Shown one piece after another: positions 6,435 to 12,780 of a stretch of DNA of 17,029 nucleotides. Within the stretch, counting starts at the first letter, position 1; the number at the start of each line of letters is the position of its first letter. This stretch comes from UBA7916 sp036121365 (GTDB taxonomy: Bacteria; Pseudomonadota; Gammaproteobacteria; Comchoanobacterales; Comchoanobacteraceae), in contig JAZAFR010000002.1 in assembly GCA_036121365.1 (NCBI GenBank), positions 1 through 17,029 of the forward strand, in the 5' to 3' direction. Under the pieces are notes generated by a model. That model had not been told where the DNA came from, searched no databases, and saw nothing but the letters and a program-made list of their open reading frames with translations. A program made the translations under genes and the position numbers.

Positions 6435-7577
6435 CTACTCCATTGGCCTAATGATTAAGTTGTCTGACTTTACATACCCGTAAAAGCCAATTTCACCGAG
6501 TGCTTTTGATGCAGGTGAGTTTTTACGAATAAATCCATCCTTTGCTCTGTATGAAAATTTCAATCCAATTTTTTCCCAATCGTCTGATGGTATCATGTAC
6601 ATTGTTTCATCATTATTGACGATCTCATATTGGGGGTCTAATGATTTTTTCCAAACTTCCAAATCCAACTTTTTACCTTTTGGCTCTTGATTTTCAATAA
6701 GCATTTTTGCTTCTGCCCTTGCATCATCAAGTTCTTTTGTTAGGCCGTCCAATTTTATTTGGAGTGCATCTTTCATAAGCTCGGCTTGGTCTTTAATATC
6801 TGCCAATTCCGCCAACATATTTTCCTCTGCATCAGAACGTATCCTTGAACGAGTACTCCAATCTTTTAGTTTGTTCTGAACATCAGTAACGCGCTTTGAT
6901 AGCGTTTTCTTTGCTTCTGACTCAAGTGTTTTCTTTGTTAGTTTATTATTAAGCTGAGTTAATACATTGAACTCTGCTCCAATATTCTCCATAAACTGCT
7001 GAAGCTTGATTATATCTCCCTCATGCTTTTTTGTGACAAACCTCAATCCAGCATGTAACGTAATCGCTTGGCATTGCTTCATTATAGGCGTGATAATATG
7101 ATGCCTTACTTCATTACCAAAGTAATGTGTTAACTCTCTATCAAGCATATCAATATATTCTGTTGCGATGCTTGTAGTGCCGGTGTCACTGTATGTGTTG
7201 TAGACAGTTACGTTGATGCTATCAAATTGTGTCCATTTAGCGGATCGAGAAGTATCTGATACCTTACGGCTTAAAAAGCCAACAGACATACTCTCGCCAT
7301 CTTCATAAACAATCTCAGCGCGAACTGGAGATCCATCTGGCATCTTTTTCTTAAACTTGCGATTTACACAATTAATAGAACCGCGCAAATCTCTATCTGG
7401 AATATATATGTAATCTGGTAGACCAACAGCAATGCGGTTGTCTCTAAGCTCTTGTGGCTTGTATTGGCCTTTAATGCTCCAATAGCACAAGTGACCAAGC
7501 CCTTGAGCGGCTTTTGCAATAATGTCTGAGTCAGACTTATCTTTTTTTGTGGATACAAAATTGTTTGTTTTAGACAT
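6435..7577 (-). CDS. Unrecognised 380-aa protein with central coiled coil, divergent from the MoxR gene
   Basis: The N-terminal half (residues about 20-185) looks like a mixed alpha/beta domain with no catalytic motif I can name. Residues about 195-295 are strongly helical and charged (LNNKLTKKTLESEAKKTLSKR, then LADIKDQAELMKDALQIKLDG and LDDARAEAKMLIE), typical of a long coiled coil. The C-terminal 80 residues form a small domain (MIPSDDWEKIGLKF, IGFYGYVKSDNLIIRP). The start has AGGAG seven bases upstream of the ATG. I recall phage proteins of this shape beside MoxR/VWA genes (possibly an uncharacterised DUF family), but cannot confirm that here. It could be a substrate, adaptor or structural partner of the MoxR machine. 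Confidence 0.8.
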   Translation of the reverse strand: MSKTNNFVSTKKDKSDSDIIAKAAQGLGHLCYWSIKGQYKPQELRDNRIAVGLPDYIYIPDRDLRGSINCVNRKFKKKMPDGSPVRAEIVYEDGESMSVGFLSRKVSDTSRSAKWTQFDSINVTVYNTYSDTGTTSIATEYIDMLDRELTHYFGNEVRHHIITPIMKQCQAITLHAGLRFVTKKHEGDIIKLQQFMENIGAEFNVLTQLNNKLTKKTLESEAKKTLSKRVTDVQNKLKDWSTRSRIRSDAEENMLAELADIKDQAELMKDALQIKLDGLTKELDDARAEAKMLIENQEPKGKKLDLEVWKKSLDPQYEIVNNDETMYMIPSDDWEKIGLKFSYRAKDGFIRKNSPASKALGEIGFYGYVKSDNLIIRPME

Positions 7578-7611
7578 TTTGTAATCTCCTGTAAGTGGTT
7601 TAGTTATGGTT

Positions 7612-7648
7612 TGTTAACCATGTTAGTAGTATAACACTACGGTTAACA
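7612..7648 (-). promoter_or_regulatory. Operator-like inverted repeat flanking an extended -10 promoter
   Basis: The arms TGTTAACC (7612-7619) and GGTTAACA (7641-7648) are perfect inverted repeats, each containing the palindrome GTTAAC. They lie either side of TGTTATACT on the minus strand, an extended -10 element with TATACT at 7633 to 7628. A possible -35 TTGCAT is at 7654 to 7649 (15-base spacer). This is the promoter for the 380-aa gene, 51 bases before its ATG. A dimeric repressor or activator binding the two arms would control it. Confidence 0.5.
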
Positions 7649-7735
7649 ATGCAATAGTAAAAACGCACAAATATGTTTTTTTACTTCTTTTTGTTCATCA
7701 TTGTGTAGAAGGACAATATCCAGAGCAGTGTTGCG

Positions 7736-7779
7736 TATAATACGAAATGATTTAACTTATACGTTATTAATTATATAAT
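7736..7779 (+). promoter_or_regulatory. Plus-strand promoter candidates of the MoxR/VWA operon
   Basis: A perfect TATAAT lies at 7736-7741 with only a weak -35 region, and a second TATAAT at 7774-7779 has TTTAAC (7751-7756) at a 17-base spacing. The second sits inside a 9-bp AT inverted repeat, so a bound protein could block it. Leaders of roughly 95-135 bases would precede the ATG at 7881. Confidence 0.45.
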
Positions 7780-7880
7780 AATTAATTAAGAACAAATTAT
7801 AAATTAAACATGTGCAACCTTAAACATATTGGTTAAGGTAATTGTGCGTTAAGCAAAAAACAACTAACAGTAGGTAAAAA

Positions 7881-8990
7881 ATGACTACACAAACAGCCAT
7901 AAAAAACTACAAAGCATTCTCAAATGATTTAAAGGGTGCTTTTTTAGAAAGAGATATAGAGATTGACATTCTCTTAACTGCCATGATTGCAAAAAAATCA
8001 GCAGTATTTGTTGGAGAACCCGGTACTGCAAAATCCTTATTATTAAGGGTAATCGCGCAAGGTTTGTCTAAAAATTACTTTGAGTGCCAGTTAAACCCAT
8101 ACACAGTGCCAGATGACATTATCGGACACTTTAGCCTTAAAGAGCTAAAAGAGAACGATAGGCGTGTTCGCAAAACAAAAGGTAAAATTGCTGACTCGGT
8201 TATTGCCTATCTCGATGAGGTTTTCTCCGGTAATCGTGGGACTCAACAGAGTATCCAAAAAATAATGAACGAAAAAGTTGTTGAGATTGGTGAGGGCGTT
8301 GAGAAAGCAATACCCCTTGAATTATTGGTTGGAGCATCTAATCAGTACCCAACTGACACAAGGTTGGCTGCGGCTTGGGATAGATGGATATTTAGAAGGC
8401 ATGTATCCAACAATTTATCTGATAAGTCATTTGAGCGATTGTTGTTAGACCATGGCTCAATAGGCAAAATCAATAAAAGCGTTACGCTGAAAGATATTGC
8501 AAAGATACGTTCTCTTAGCGATAATGTTGATATAAAGCCGGTTATTGAAGATTTGTTTGAGATAAGAGGATACTTAAAGTTTAAGGGCATTGAAATATCT
8601 AACAGACGATGGGTGCATGTTGCAGACATTATCCGTTCACGATCTGCCATGGACGGCAGAGATGTTGCAGAACAAAAGGATTTAAAGATACTCTCTGAAG
8701 TATTGTGGATTAAGCCAGAAGATCGCTCGGATGTTGCGAGTAAGATTGCAGAACTTGTTGCTGGTGAGCTTATGAAAGCAATGAAGATTGAGCAAGCGGC
8801 AAGAGAAGCCTATGATGTTGTTGTTAATACAACAGACATCAAGTTGATTGGCAAAAAGAACAGAGAGATAAAAAAGATGCTGCAAGAACTTGAGGAGCTT
8901 CATGCATCTGATTCAGAAATTGAGCCTATCCTTAATCGAGTGCAAGACCTTAAAAAAGCAATTGCAACAAAGATAATGGAGGCGGTATGA
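7881..8990 (+). CDS. MoxR-type AAA+ ATPase
   Basis: A 369-aa AAA+ ATPase of the MoxR/RavA/CobS group. Walker A is GEPGTAKS (45-52), Walker B VIAYLDEVF (107-115), sensor 1 the Asn of LLVGASNQYP (148-157), and the arginine-finger region DRWIFRRHV (167-175). Y-T-V-P-D-D-I-I-G-H-F (74-84) matches the family segment after strand 2. The C-terminal third is helical with a charged stretch (KKNREIKKMLQELEELHASD). MoxR ATPases form hexamers and work with a VWA-domain protein to remodel or insert cofactors into a target; such a partner is encoded two genes downstream. It is first in its operon, with TAGGT six bases before the ATG, and overlaps the next gene as ATGA. Confidence 0.88.
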   Translation: MTTQTAIKNYKAFSNDLKGAFLERDIEIDILLTAMIAKKSAVFVGEPGTAKSLLLRVIAQGLSKNYFECQLNPYTVPDDIIGHFSLKELKENDRRVRKTKGKIADSVIAYLDEVFSGNRGTQQSIQKIMNEKVVEIGEGVEKAIPLELLVGASNQYPTDTRLAAAWDRWIFRRHVSNNLSDKSFERLLLDHGSIGKINKSVTLKDIAKIRSLSDNVDIKPVIEDLFEIRGYLKFKGIEISNRRWVHVADIIRSRSAMDGRDVAEQKDLKILSEVLWIKPEDRSDVASKIAELVAGELMKAMKIEQAAREAYDVVVNTTDIKLIGKKNREIKKMLQELEELHASDSEIEPILNRVQDLKKAIATKIMEAV

Positions 8991-9394
8991 ACTCAAAAGA
9001 ATATGTTAAACTAATAGAGGGAAATGAGTATATAAAGAAAAGGGCATTGAGTATGCTTGAACAGCAAAACCCTCAAGACGAAGTAACAATGTTTACATGC
9101 GCTGATTCTGATGGATTAATGAACATGGTTCATAACTCTGTTAAAAATGGTGTCTATTGCGATGTTCACAAGCTTAAAAAGCAAATTGACAGAGACAGCA
9201 CTCATGTGCTGTTTTTCTCTGAGCTTGCTCCGCAGAACAAACTCAGAACCATGTGGTGGGTTAAGACAACAAAAGATACAGAACCAATAATGTTTGGCTT
9301 AACAATAGATGAATACATATTTGAAGTAAACGCAAAAATAATACTTACAAAATATGATGAAGATGGCGACTTGTGCGTAAAGTGGCTTGACTAA
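8987..9394 (+). CDS. Unrecognised 135-aa protein between MoxR ATPase and VWA protein
   Basis: No family is recognised. The protein is soluble, with a helical N-terminus (KEYVKLIEGNEYIKKRALSMLE) and then a mixed alpha/beta part (VTMFTCADSDGLMNMV, HVLFFSELAP, MWWVKTTKD, IMFGLTIDEYIFEV). There is no signal peptide, membrane helix or clear catalytic motif. Its ATG overlaps the MoxR stop (ATGA, 8987-8990), so the two should be made together; the VWA gene follows after a 94-base gap with its own signals. The position suggests an adaptor or small partner of the ATPase. That is an inference from context only. Confidence 0.75.
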   Translation: MNSKEYVKLIEGNEYIKKRALSMLEQQNPQDEVTMFTCADSDGLMNMVHNSVKNGVYCDVHKLKKQIDRDSTHVLFFSELAPQNKLRTMWWVKTTKDTEPIMFGLTIDEYIFEVNAKIILTKYDEDGDLCVKWLD

Positions 9395-9420
9395 GTAAAG
9401 CAAAATCAAGAAGCAAAAAT

Positions 9421-9447
9421 AGCTTTCATGCCACCATGTAAGCTTTT
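9421..9447 (+). terminator. Weak terminator-like hairpin after the MoxR pair
   Basis: AGCTT-t-CATG (9421-9430) pairs with CATG-t-AAGCT (9435-9444) around a four-base loop CCAC, with one T:T mismatch, and runs into TTT. The stem is modest and the U-run short, so it is at best a partial terminator. It sits directly before the -10 box of the VWA gene. Confidence 0.4.
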
Positions 9448-9451
9448 AAAT

Positions 9452-9460
9452 TGCTATAAT
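9452..9460 (+). promoter_or_regulatory. Extended -10 promoter of the VWA gene
   Basis: TGCTATAAT is a perfect extended -10 element (TGnTATAAT) 28 bases before the VWA start codon. The -35 position (9432-9437) is poor, which extended -10 promoters tolerate. It would let the VWA gene be made separately from the ATPase. AAGG (9478-9481) is its ribosome site, seven bases before the ATG. Confidence 0.6.
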
Positions 9461-9488
9461 TGTATTACCCAATAACCAAGGTTAAACT

Positions 9489-10940
9489 ATGCAGACAAAA
9501 TACTGGCAGCAAATGTTGAAGTATAAATTCAACACAAAAACAACAAACCATAAAAGCAATCTTTCTTATAAGCCATCAAGATGGTCATCGTATCTTTTTA
9601 ATGTAAGGACAAGTGGATATAGTCGCTTGAATCAATCTATTGATAGATTGTCTGCTTGCATGAGAAGTGCATGGTATAAGTCAGGATCAAATTATGAACC
9701 CAATAGATCCAAAATAGAGGATGCGGCAAGACTTAGTAAAATGTTTAGTTCTGAGTTGTTTGCAAAATTATATGAGACTCCAGAAGAGTTGGAAAATCAA
9801 ACAGAGTGGTCTAAACAGGCGCATGAACAAATAGAAAATGTTTTAGAGTTTCAATCTGTTAAAGAGTTGGTTGATAACGATGCAGACTTCGCCGCGTATG
9901 CAACAGCGAAGCTAATAAACGATGCTTCCATGGATATTGCTAATTTCTATATACAGTCGATGATTCCAAAAGAGAGACAGCAACGCATGAATATTAATAC
10001 GGATGCGATAAATGAAAGTTTGAGATCATCCATATCTAAATCATGTGAGAAGCTAAAGGATGACCTGCAAAGCATTGCCAAATCATTAAAGCCGTTCGGA
10101 TGGTCTAAAAAAGACTCATCATCAAATAGTTACGGATCAACAGACAAACAACAACTCATGAACCAATTGAAAGATTCACCACTTTTTAAAAGGGTGGTTG
10201 ACATGATAGGGCGCATGATGGAGAACATAGATTCACTTCCAGCAATATCTAAAAAGGTAAAAGAAGAGATTTATGATGTTGGATTTGGAGATGACATAAA
10301 CATGGCATTATCATCTGAAACGATGATGCTATCATCACCAGAAACAGAAGATATATTCTATATGAAATATCTCGATAGAGACTTAATGCAGCTTGAAACA
10401 AGGGGCTTAGAAAAGATTGGTAGAGGCAATGTATTTGCCCTTATAGACCAAAGTGGCAGCATGTCTGGCCCCTACAATGACATGGCTAAGTGTATTGCTG
10501 GTGCAATGGCAATAACATGTAGAAATAACAACAGGCTTTTTAAGGGTGTTCTTTTTGATAATCGAATAAACGAGGTGATAGATATAGACAACTCTGCTGA
10601 TTCTGATTTAAAGATACTTAAAATGATAGAAAGCTTTAGTGGTGGTGGAACTGATTTTGACAAGCCATTGAATTATGCAATCAATAATGGTGCTTTTGAG
10701 AAAAAAGCAGATATCGTGCTGATAACAGACGGCATGTGCAGCATGTTTGAAAAAACTTATAATGACTTAATTTTAGCAAAAGAAAAAGGATTAAGGATTT
10801 TTACGATTACAATAGGTTGCGTTGTCAATCAACAACTACAATCATTGTCTGATTACACAATAGATATTGCTTCAATGGATGAAGAAACCTTATATAACTC
10901 TATGGCTAAAATGGTTAGAGAGTCATGTGAAATACAATAA
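9489..10940 (+). CDS. VWA-domain protein, ViaA/CobT-like MoxR partner
   Basis: A 483-aa protein. The first about 310 residues are helical and polar with no recognised domain. Residues about 312-480 form a von Willebrand A domain with a complete MIDAS metal site: D320-x-S322-x-S324 in DQSGSMSG, T388 in GGGTDF, and D414 in ITDGM. The lead-in GRGNVFALIDQSGSM and the downstream AKCIAGAMAITCRNNN match the arrangement in ViaA and CobT-type proteins, which bind a MoxR-type ATPase and present a substrate to it. The MoxR gene two positions upstream is the obvious partner. It has its own extended -10 promoter. The N-terminal half is not recognisably similar to ViaA, and probably gives target specificity. 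Confidence 0.85.
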   Translation: MQTKYWQQMLKYKFNTKTTNHKSNLSYKPSRWSSYLFNVRTSGYSRLNQSIDRLSACMRSAWYKSGSNYEPNRSKIEDAARLSKMFSSELFAKLYETPEELENQTEWSKQAHEQIENVLEFQSVKELVDNDADFAAYATAKLINDASMDIANFYIQSMIPKERQQRMNINTDAINESLRSSISKSCEKLKDDLQSIAKSLKPFGWSKKDSSSNSYGSTDKQQLMNQLKDSPLFKRVVDMIGRMMENIDSLPAISKKVKEEIYDVGFGDDINMALSSETMMLSSPETEDIFYMKYLDRDLMQLETRGLEKIGRGNVFALIDQSGSMSGPYNDMAKCIAGAMAITCRNNNRLFKGVLFDNRINEVIDIDNSADSDLKILKMIESFSGGGTDFDKPLNYAINNGAFEKKADIVLITDGMCSMFEKTYNDLILAKEKGLRIFTITIGCVVNQQLQSLSDYTIDIASMDEETLYNSMAKMVRESCEIQ

Positions 10941-11154
10941 AATGGTGACCCTATGCATAGTTACTGGCAGTTGCAACAGTTTGCCTGAGACATGGGTCAT
11001 GTTTGTTTGTCTCAGCCACCTTCCCCCCCAAACCTGACGTGGTTTTGGGCCGCTTTAGGGGAGCGGATAGAAGTATTGCATCATCCCCTAATCTTTATGT
11101 TGTTTGAAATAAATTTATTATAGAGTACCATTCTGCCTCTCATTGGAGGTAGAA
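10941..11154 (+). other. Structured, GC-richer non-coding segment (candidate RNA or mobile-element remnant)
   Basis: The 214 bases between the VWA stop and the next ATG hold no convincing gene but many pairings. These include the palindrome CTATGCATAG (10951-10960), TGACCC/GGGTCA (10946-10951, 10994-10999), GGCA/TGCC (10966-10969, 10982-10985), CTGAGACA/TGTCTCAG (10985-10992, 11008-11015), CCCAAACC/GGTTTTGGG with one bulge (11027-11034, 11041-11049), CCGCT/AGCGG (11050-11054, 11062-11066) and TTAGGGGA/TCCCCTAA (11055-11062, 11084-11091). A run of seven C's at 11023-11029 is unusual in this AT-rich DNA. None of the hairpins has a U-run, so a plain terminator is unlikely. An RNA element, or the relic of an insertion sequence end, would fit. 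Confidence 0.4.
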
Positions 11155-11514
11155 ATGAGAAGTTTAAAGCCGATTTTTATAGAAAACAGTAAGATACCAT
11201 TTTGGTTGTCAAAATTTACGCCAATACAAATCGGTGCGATAACTCTTGGTTTTGTCGTTTTAAGTAAATACGAGATGGATGAAAGAGTTAAAAGGCACGA
11301 AACAATACACTTCCAACAGTTTTTAGAAACATTATTTATTGGATTTCTTTGTTTGTATTTATGGGATTATATTTTCTGCTATCTAAGATACTCTGATGGT
11401 GAAAAAGCATACATGATGATAAGAGCAGAACAAGAAGCTTATGCAAATGAGAATGACCCAGATTATCTAAAAAATAGAAAAAGATGGGCTTGGATGTTTA
11501 AAAGGATAATGTAA
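11155..11514 (+). CDS. Small membrane protein with HExxH metalloprotease-like motif
   Basis: A 119-aa protein. The start at ATG 11155 is chosen because GGAGGT (11145-11150) lies four bases before it; an upstream TTG (11143) overlaps that site. Residues 47-55 (KRHETIHFQ) carry the zinc motif HExxH (H48, E49, H52), followed by a hydrophobic helix at about 57-77. E92 or E94 in RAEQEAYAN could be the third ligand, as in glutamate-zincins. The order 'RHExxHxQQ, helix, ...EQEAY' matches small bacterial and phage proteins I know only as hypothetical metallopeptidases. It is first of five coupled genes ending at 13115. Proteolysis is inferred; only the motif is seen. Confidence 0.75.
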   Translation: MRSLKPIFIENSKIPFWLSKFTPIQIGAITLGFVVLSKYEMDERVKRHETIHFQQFLETLFIGFLCLYLWDYIFCYLRYSDGEKAYMMIRAEQEAYANENDPDYLKNRKRWAWMFKRIM

Positions 11515-11870
11515 TGAAAATTAGTGAGTATCAAAGAAAAGCAATGGAAACAGCCATATATCCTTCTGGAGATTTTGCTGGTCTGGCTTATGCTGCACTT
11601 GGATTAAATGGAGAAGCCGGTGAGTTTGCAGAACATGTTAAGAAAATAGCCAGAGACTCTAATGCAACAGAATCAAGACAAAAATTAGATAAGGCTATTA
11701 CAGACAGACTTGATTCTATGGTTAAAGAATTGGGTGACGTGTTGTGGTATGTCGCTGCTGTTTGTAGAGAAATAGGTGTGCCGATGGAGCATGTCGCTGA
11801 AAAAAATATTGCCAAATTGCAATCAAGAATGAAAAGAAACGTAATAAAAGGCAGTGGTGACAACAGATGA
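11514..11870 (+). CDS. MazG-like nucleotide pyrophosphohydrolase
   Basis: A 118-aa, all-helical protein of the MazG/dUTPase-like superfamily. The metal motif is E34xxE37 in GLNGEAGEFAEHVKK and E72xxD75 in KELGDVLWYVA, with the usual spacing for single-domain MazG proteins. The length fits the short phage and bacterial members. Such enzymes cleave (d)NTPs to NMP and pyrophosphate, cleaning the nucleotide pool or lowering ppGpp-type signals in host cells; which applies here is not visible. Its ATG overlaps the HExxH stop as TAATG and its stop overlaps the nucleotidyltransferase start as ATGA, so these genes are translated as a chain. Confidence 0.85.
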   Translation: MKISEYQRKAMETAIYPSGDFAGLAYAALGLNGEAGEFAEHVKKIARDSNATESRQKLDKAITDRLDSMVKELGDVLWYVAAVCREIGVPMEHVAEKNIAKLQSRMKRNVIKGSGDNR

Positions 11871-12337
11871 GCCTCGTACCACCTTCATCTCCAAGAACAA
11901 TAATGGTTTCTGGCGGTTTTGATCCAATACATGTTGGTCATATAAGAATGATACAAGAGGCAGCAAAACACGCCAGTGTCATTATTGTTTTAAATTCAGA
12001 TGAATGGTTGATGAGAAAAAAAGGCTTTATATTTATGAATTGGGAAGAAAGAGCTGAAATATGTGCATCTATAAAAGGGGTTGTATCAGTTCATCAAGTA
12101 AATGATGAAGACAATACAGTTTGTGATGCTATTAGAAAATTAAAGCCGACATATTTTGCAAACGGTGGTGATAGAAAGCCGTACAACACACCAGAACAAG
12201 AATTATGTAATGATCTTGGTGTTGAAATGATGTGGAAAGTTGGTGGTGATTATAAAGCGAATAGCTCTTCTGATTTAACCTTAAGGCTACTAAAGGTTCA
12301 CCCACAATCTCTTTTAAGATATGTTGGATCGAAGTAA
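11867..12337 (+). CDS. HxGH nucleotidyltransferase (cytidylyltransferase-like)
   Basis: A 156-aa protein with the nucleotidyltransferase signature GGFDPIHVGHI (16-26; H22 and H25 of HxGH), the mid-domain MNWEERAEIC (57-66) and the C-terminal SSSDLTLR (133-140), which takes the place of the ISSSxxR-type motif. The size fits the RfaE C-terminal domain/TagD/FAD-synthetase-like group that joins CTP or ATP to a phosphorylated sugar, alcohol or flavin. Its ATG overlaps the MazG stop (ATGA). A sugar- or polyol-phosphate substrate would fit with the glycan operon at the left end of the window, but the two are far apart, and the substrate cannot be read. Confidence 0.82.
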   Translation: MSLVPPSSPRTIMVSGGFDPIHVGHIRMIQEAAKHASVIIVLNSDEWLMRKKGFIFMNWEERAEICASIKGVVSVHQVNDEDNTVCDAIRKLKPTYFANGGDRKPYNTPEQELCNDLGVEMMWKVGGDYKANSSSDLTLRLLKVHPQSLLRYVGSK

Positions 12338-12780
12338 TGACATTAATTAGCAAAATACCAAAAGGAGTTTGGATTATGTTCTCTGGTTTAATTTTAGGTT
12401 TAGGTATCATGTTTGGCTTCACAACAGGTTGCCAAAAAAAGCCAATTACAGAGACAAAAATAATTGAAAAAACAATTGAGGTAGAAAAACAACTCACTGA
12501 CATACATGTGCTTAGAGATGTTTGCAGTGTTGATTTTATTGTTACTCAAAAAAGAGGAAACTCATTGTGCAGACTTTTGTGGTGCAGGGCAAATACCAGA
12601 AATGCATTAGGAACTGCTCAAAGTGCGACAAGTAAAGAGTGCGAAGCTGTCAGTAACATGATAAACAAACAGTCCATTATTGAGCTATGCCAATCTTTCT
12701 CTAAAGATGACACTAATACATCTGAAGAAAGAGAAAAGAAATTTGATAAGTGCATAGGTATATTTGACAGGAGGATTTAA
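12337..12780 (+). CDS. Cys-rich membrane-anchored protein or lipoprotein
   Basis: A 147-aa protein with a hydrophobic N-terminal segment (about residues 11-30, GVWIMFSGLILGLGIMFGF) ending in TTGC (C32), a weak lipobox-like site. After it come a charged helical stretch (TETKIIEKTIEVEKQL) and a region with cysteines at 63, 78, 83, 102, 118 and 139 that could form disulfides in the periplasm. The anchor plus coiled region recalls spanin-type lysis proteins, but the length and cysteines are not typical, and no lysis genes adjoin. It is coupled to both neighbours by TAATG. Function unknown; secreted and membrane-attached is the only firm reading. Confidence 0.65.
   Translation: MTLISKIPKGVWIMFSGLILGLGIMFGFTTGCQKKPITETKIIEKTIEVEKQLTDIHVLRDVCSVDFIVTQKRGNSLCRLLWCRANTRNALGTAQSATSKECEAVSNMINKQSIIELCQSFSKDDTNTSEEREKKFDKCIGIFDRRI

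Larger units (their letters stand above)
7578..7880. other. AT-rich divergent intergenic control region
   Basis: This 303-base gap separates the 380-aa gene (minus) from the MoxR gene (plus) and holds no convincing gene. It contains the minus-strand promoter with its inverted-repeat operator (7607-7654), two candidate plus-strand -10 boxes (7736-7741, 7774-7779), a 9-bp AT-only inverted repeat ATTAATTAT/ATAATTAAT (7766-7774, 7778-7786) and a 7-bp inverted repeat ACCTTAA/TTAAGGT (7817-7823, 7833-7839) in the MoxR leader. The very AT-rich core (about 7750-7810) could also be a DNA-unwinding site, but no iterons are seen. Confidence 0.6.

Noticed and set aside
7740..7810. Replication origin in the AT-rich gap
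   Set aside because: There are AT palindromes but no iterons, DnaA boxes or replication genes nearby; promoters explain it better.
7881..10940. Naming the ATPase/VWA pair as cobaltochelatase CobS/CobT
   Set aside because: The similarity is to the whole MoxR/VWA group; there is no CobN-like large subunit and no cobalamin gene here.
10944..11020. tRNA-like 77-base stretch with GGTG/CACC ends and internal stems
   Set aside because: The acceptor pairing fails after four bases and there is no GTTCRA T-loop, so it is not called a tRNA; it stays part of the structured segment.
10942..11037. 31-codon open frame from ATG after the VWA stop
   Set aside because: It has no Shine-Dalgarno sequence, odd composition, and lies wholly in the structured region.
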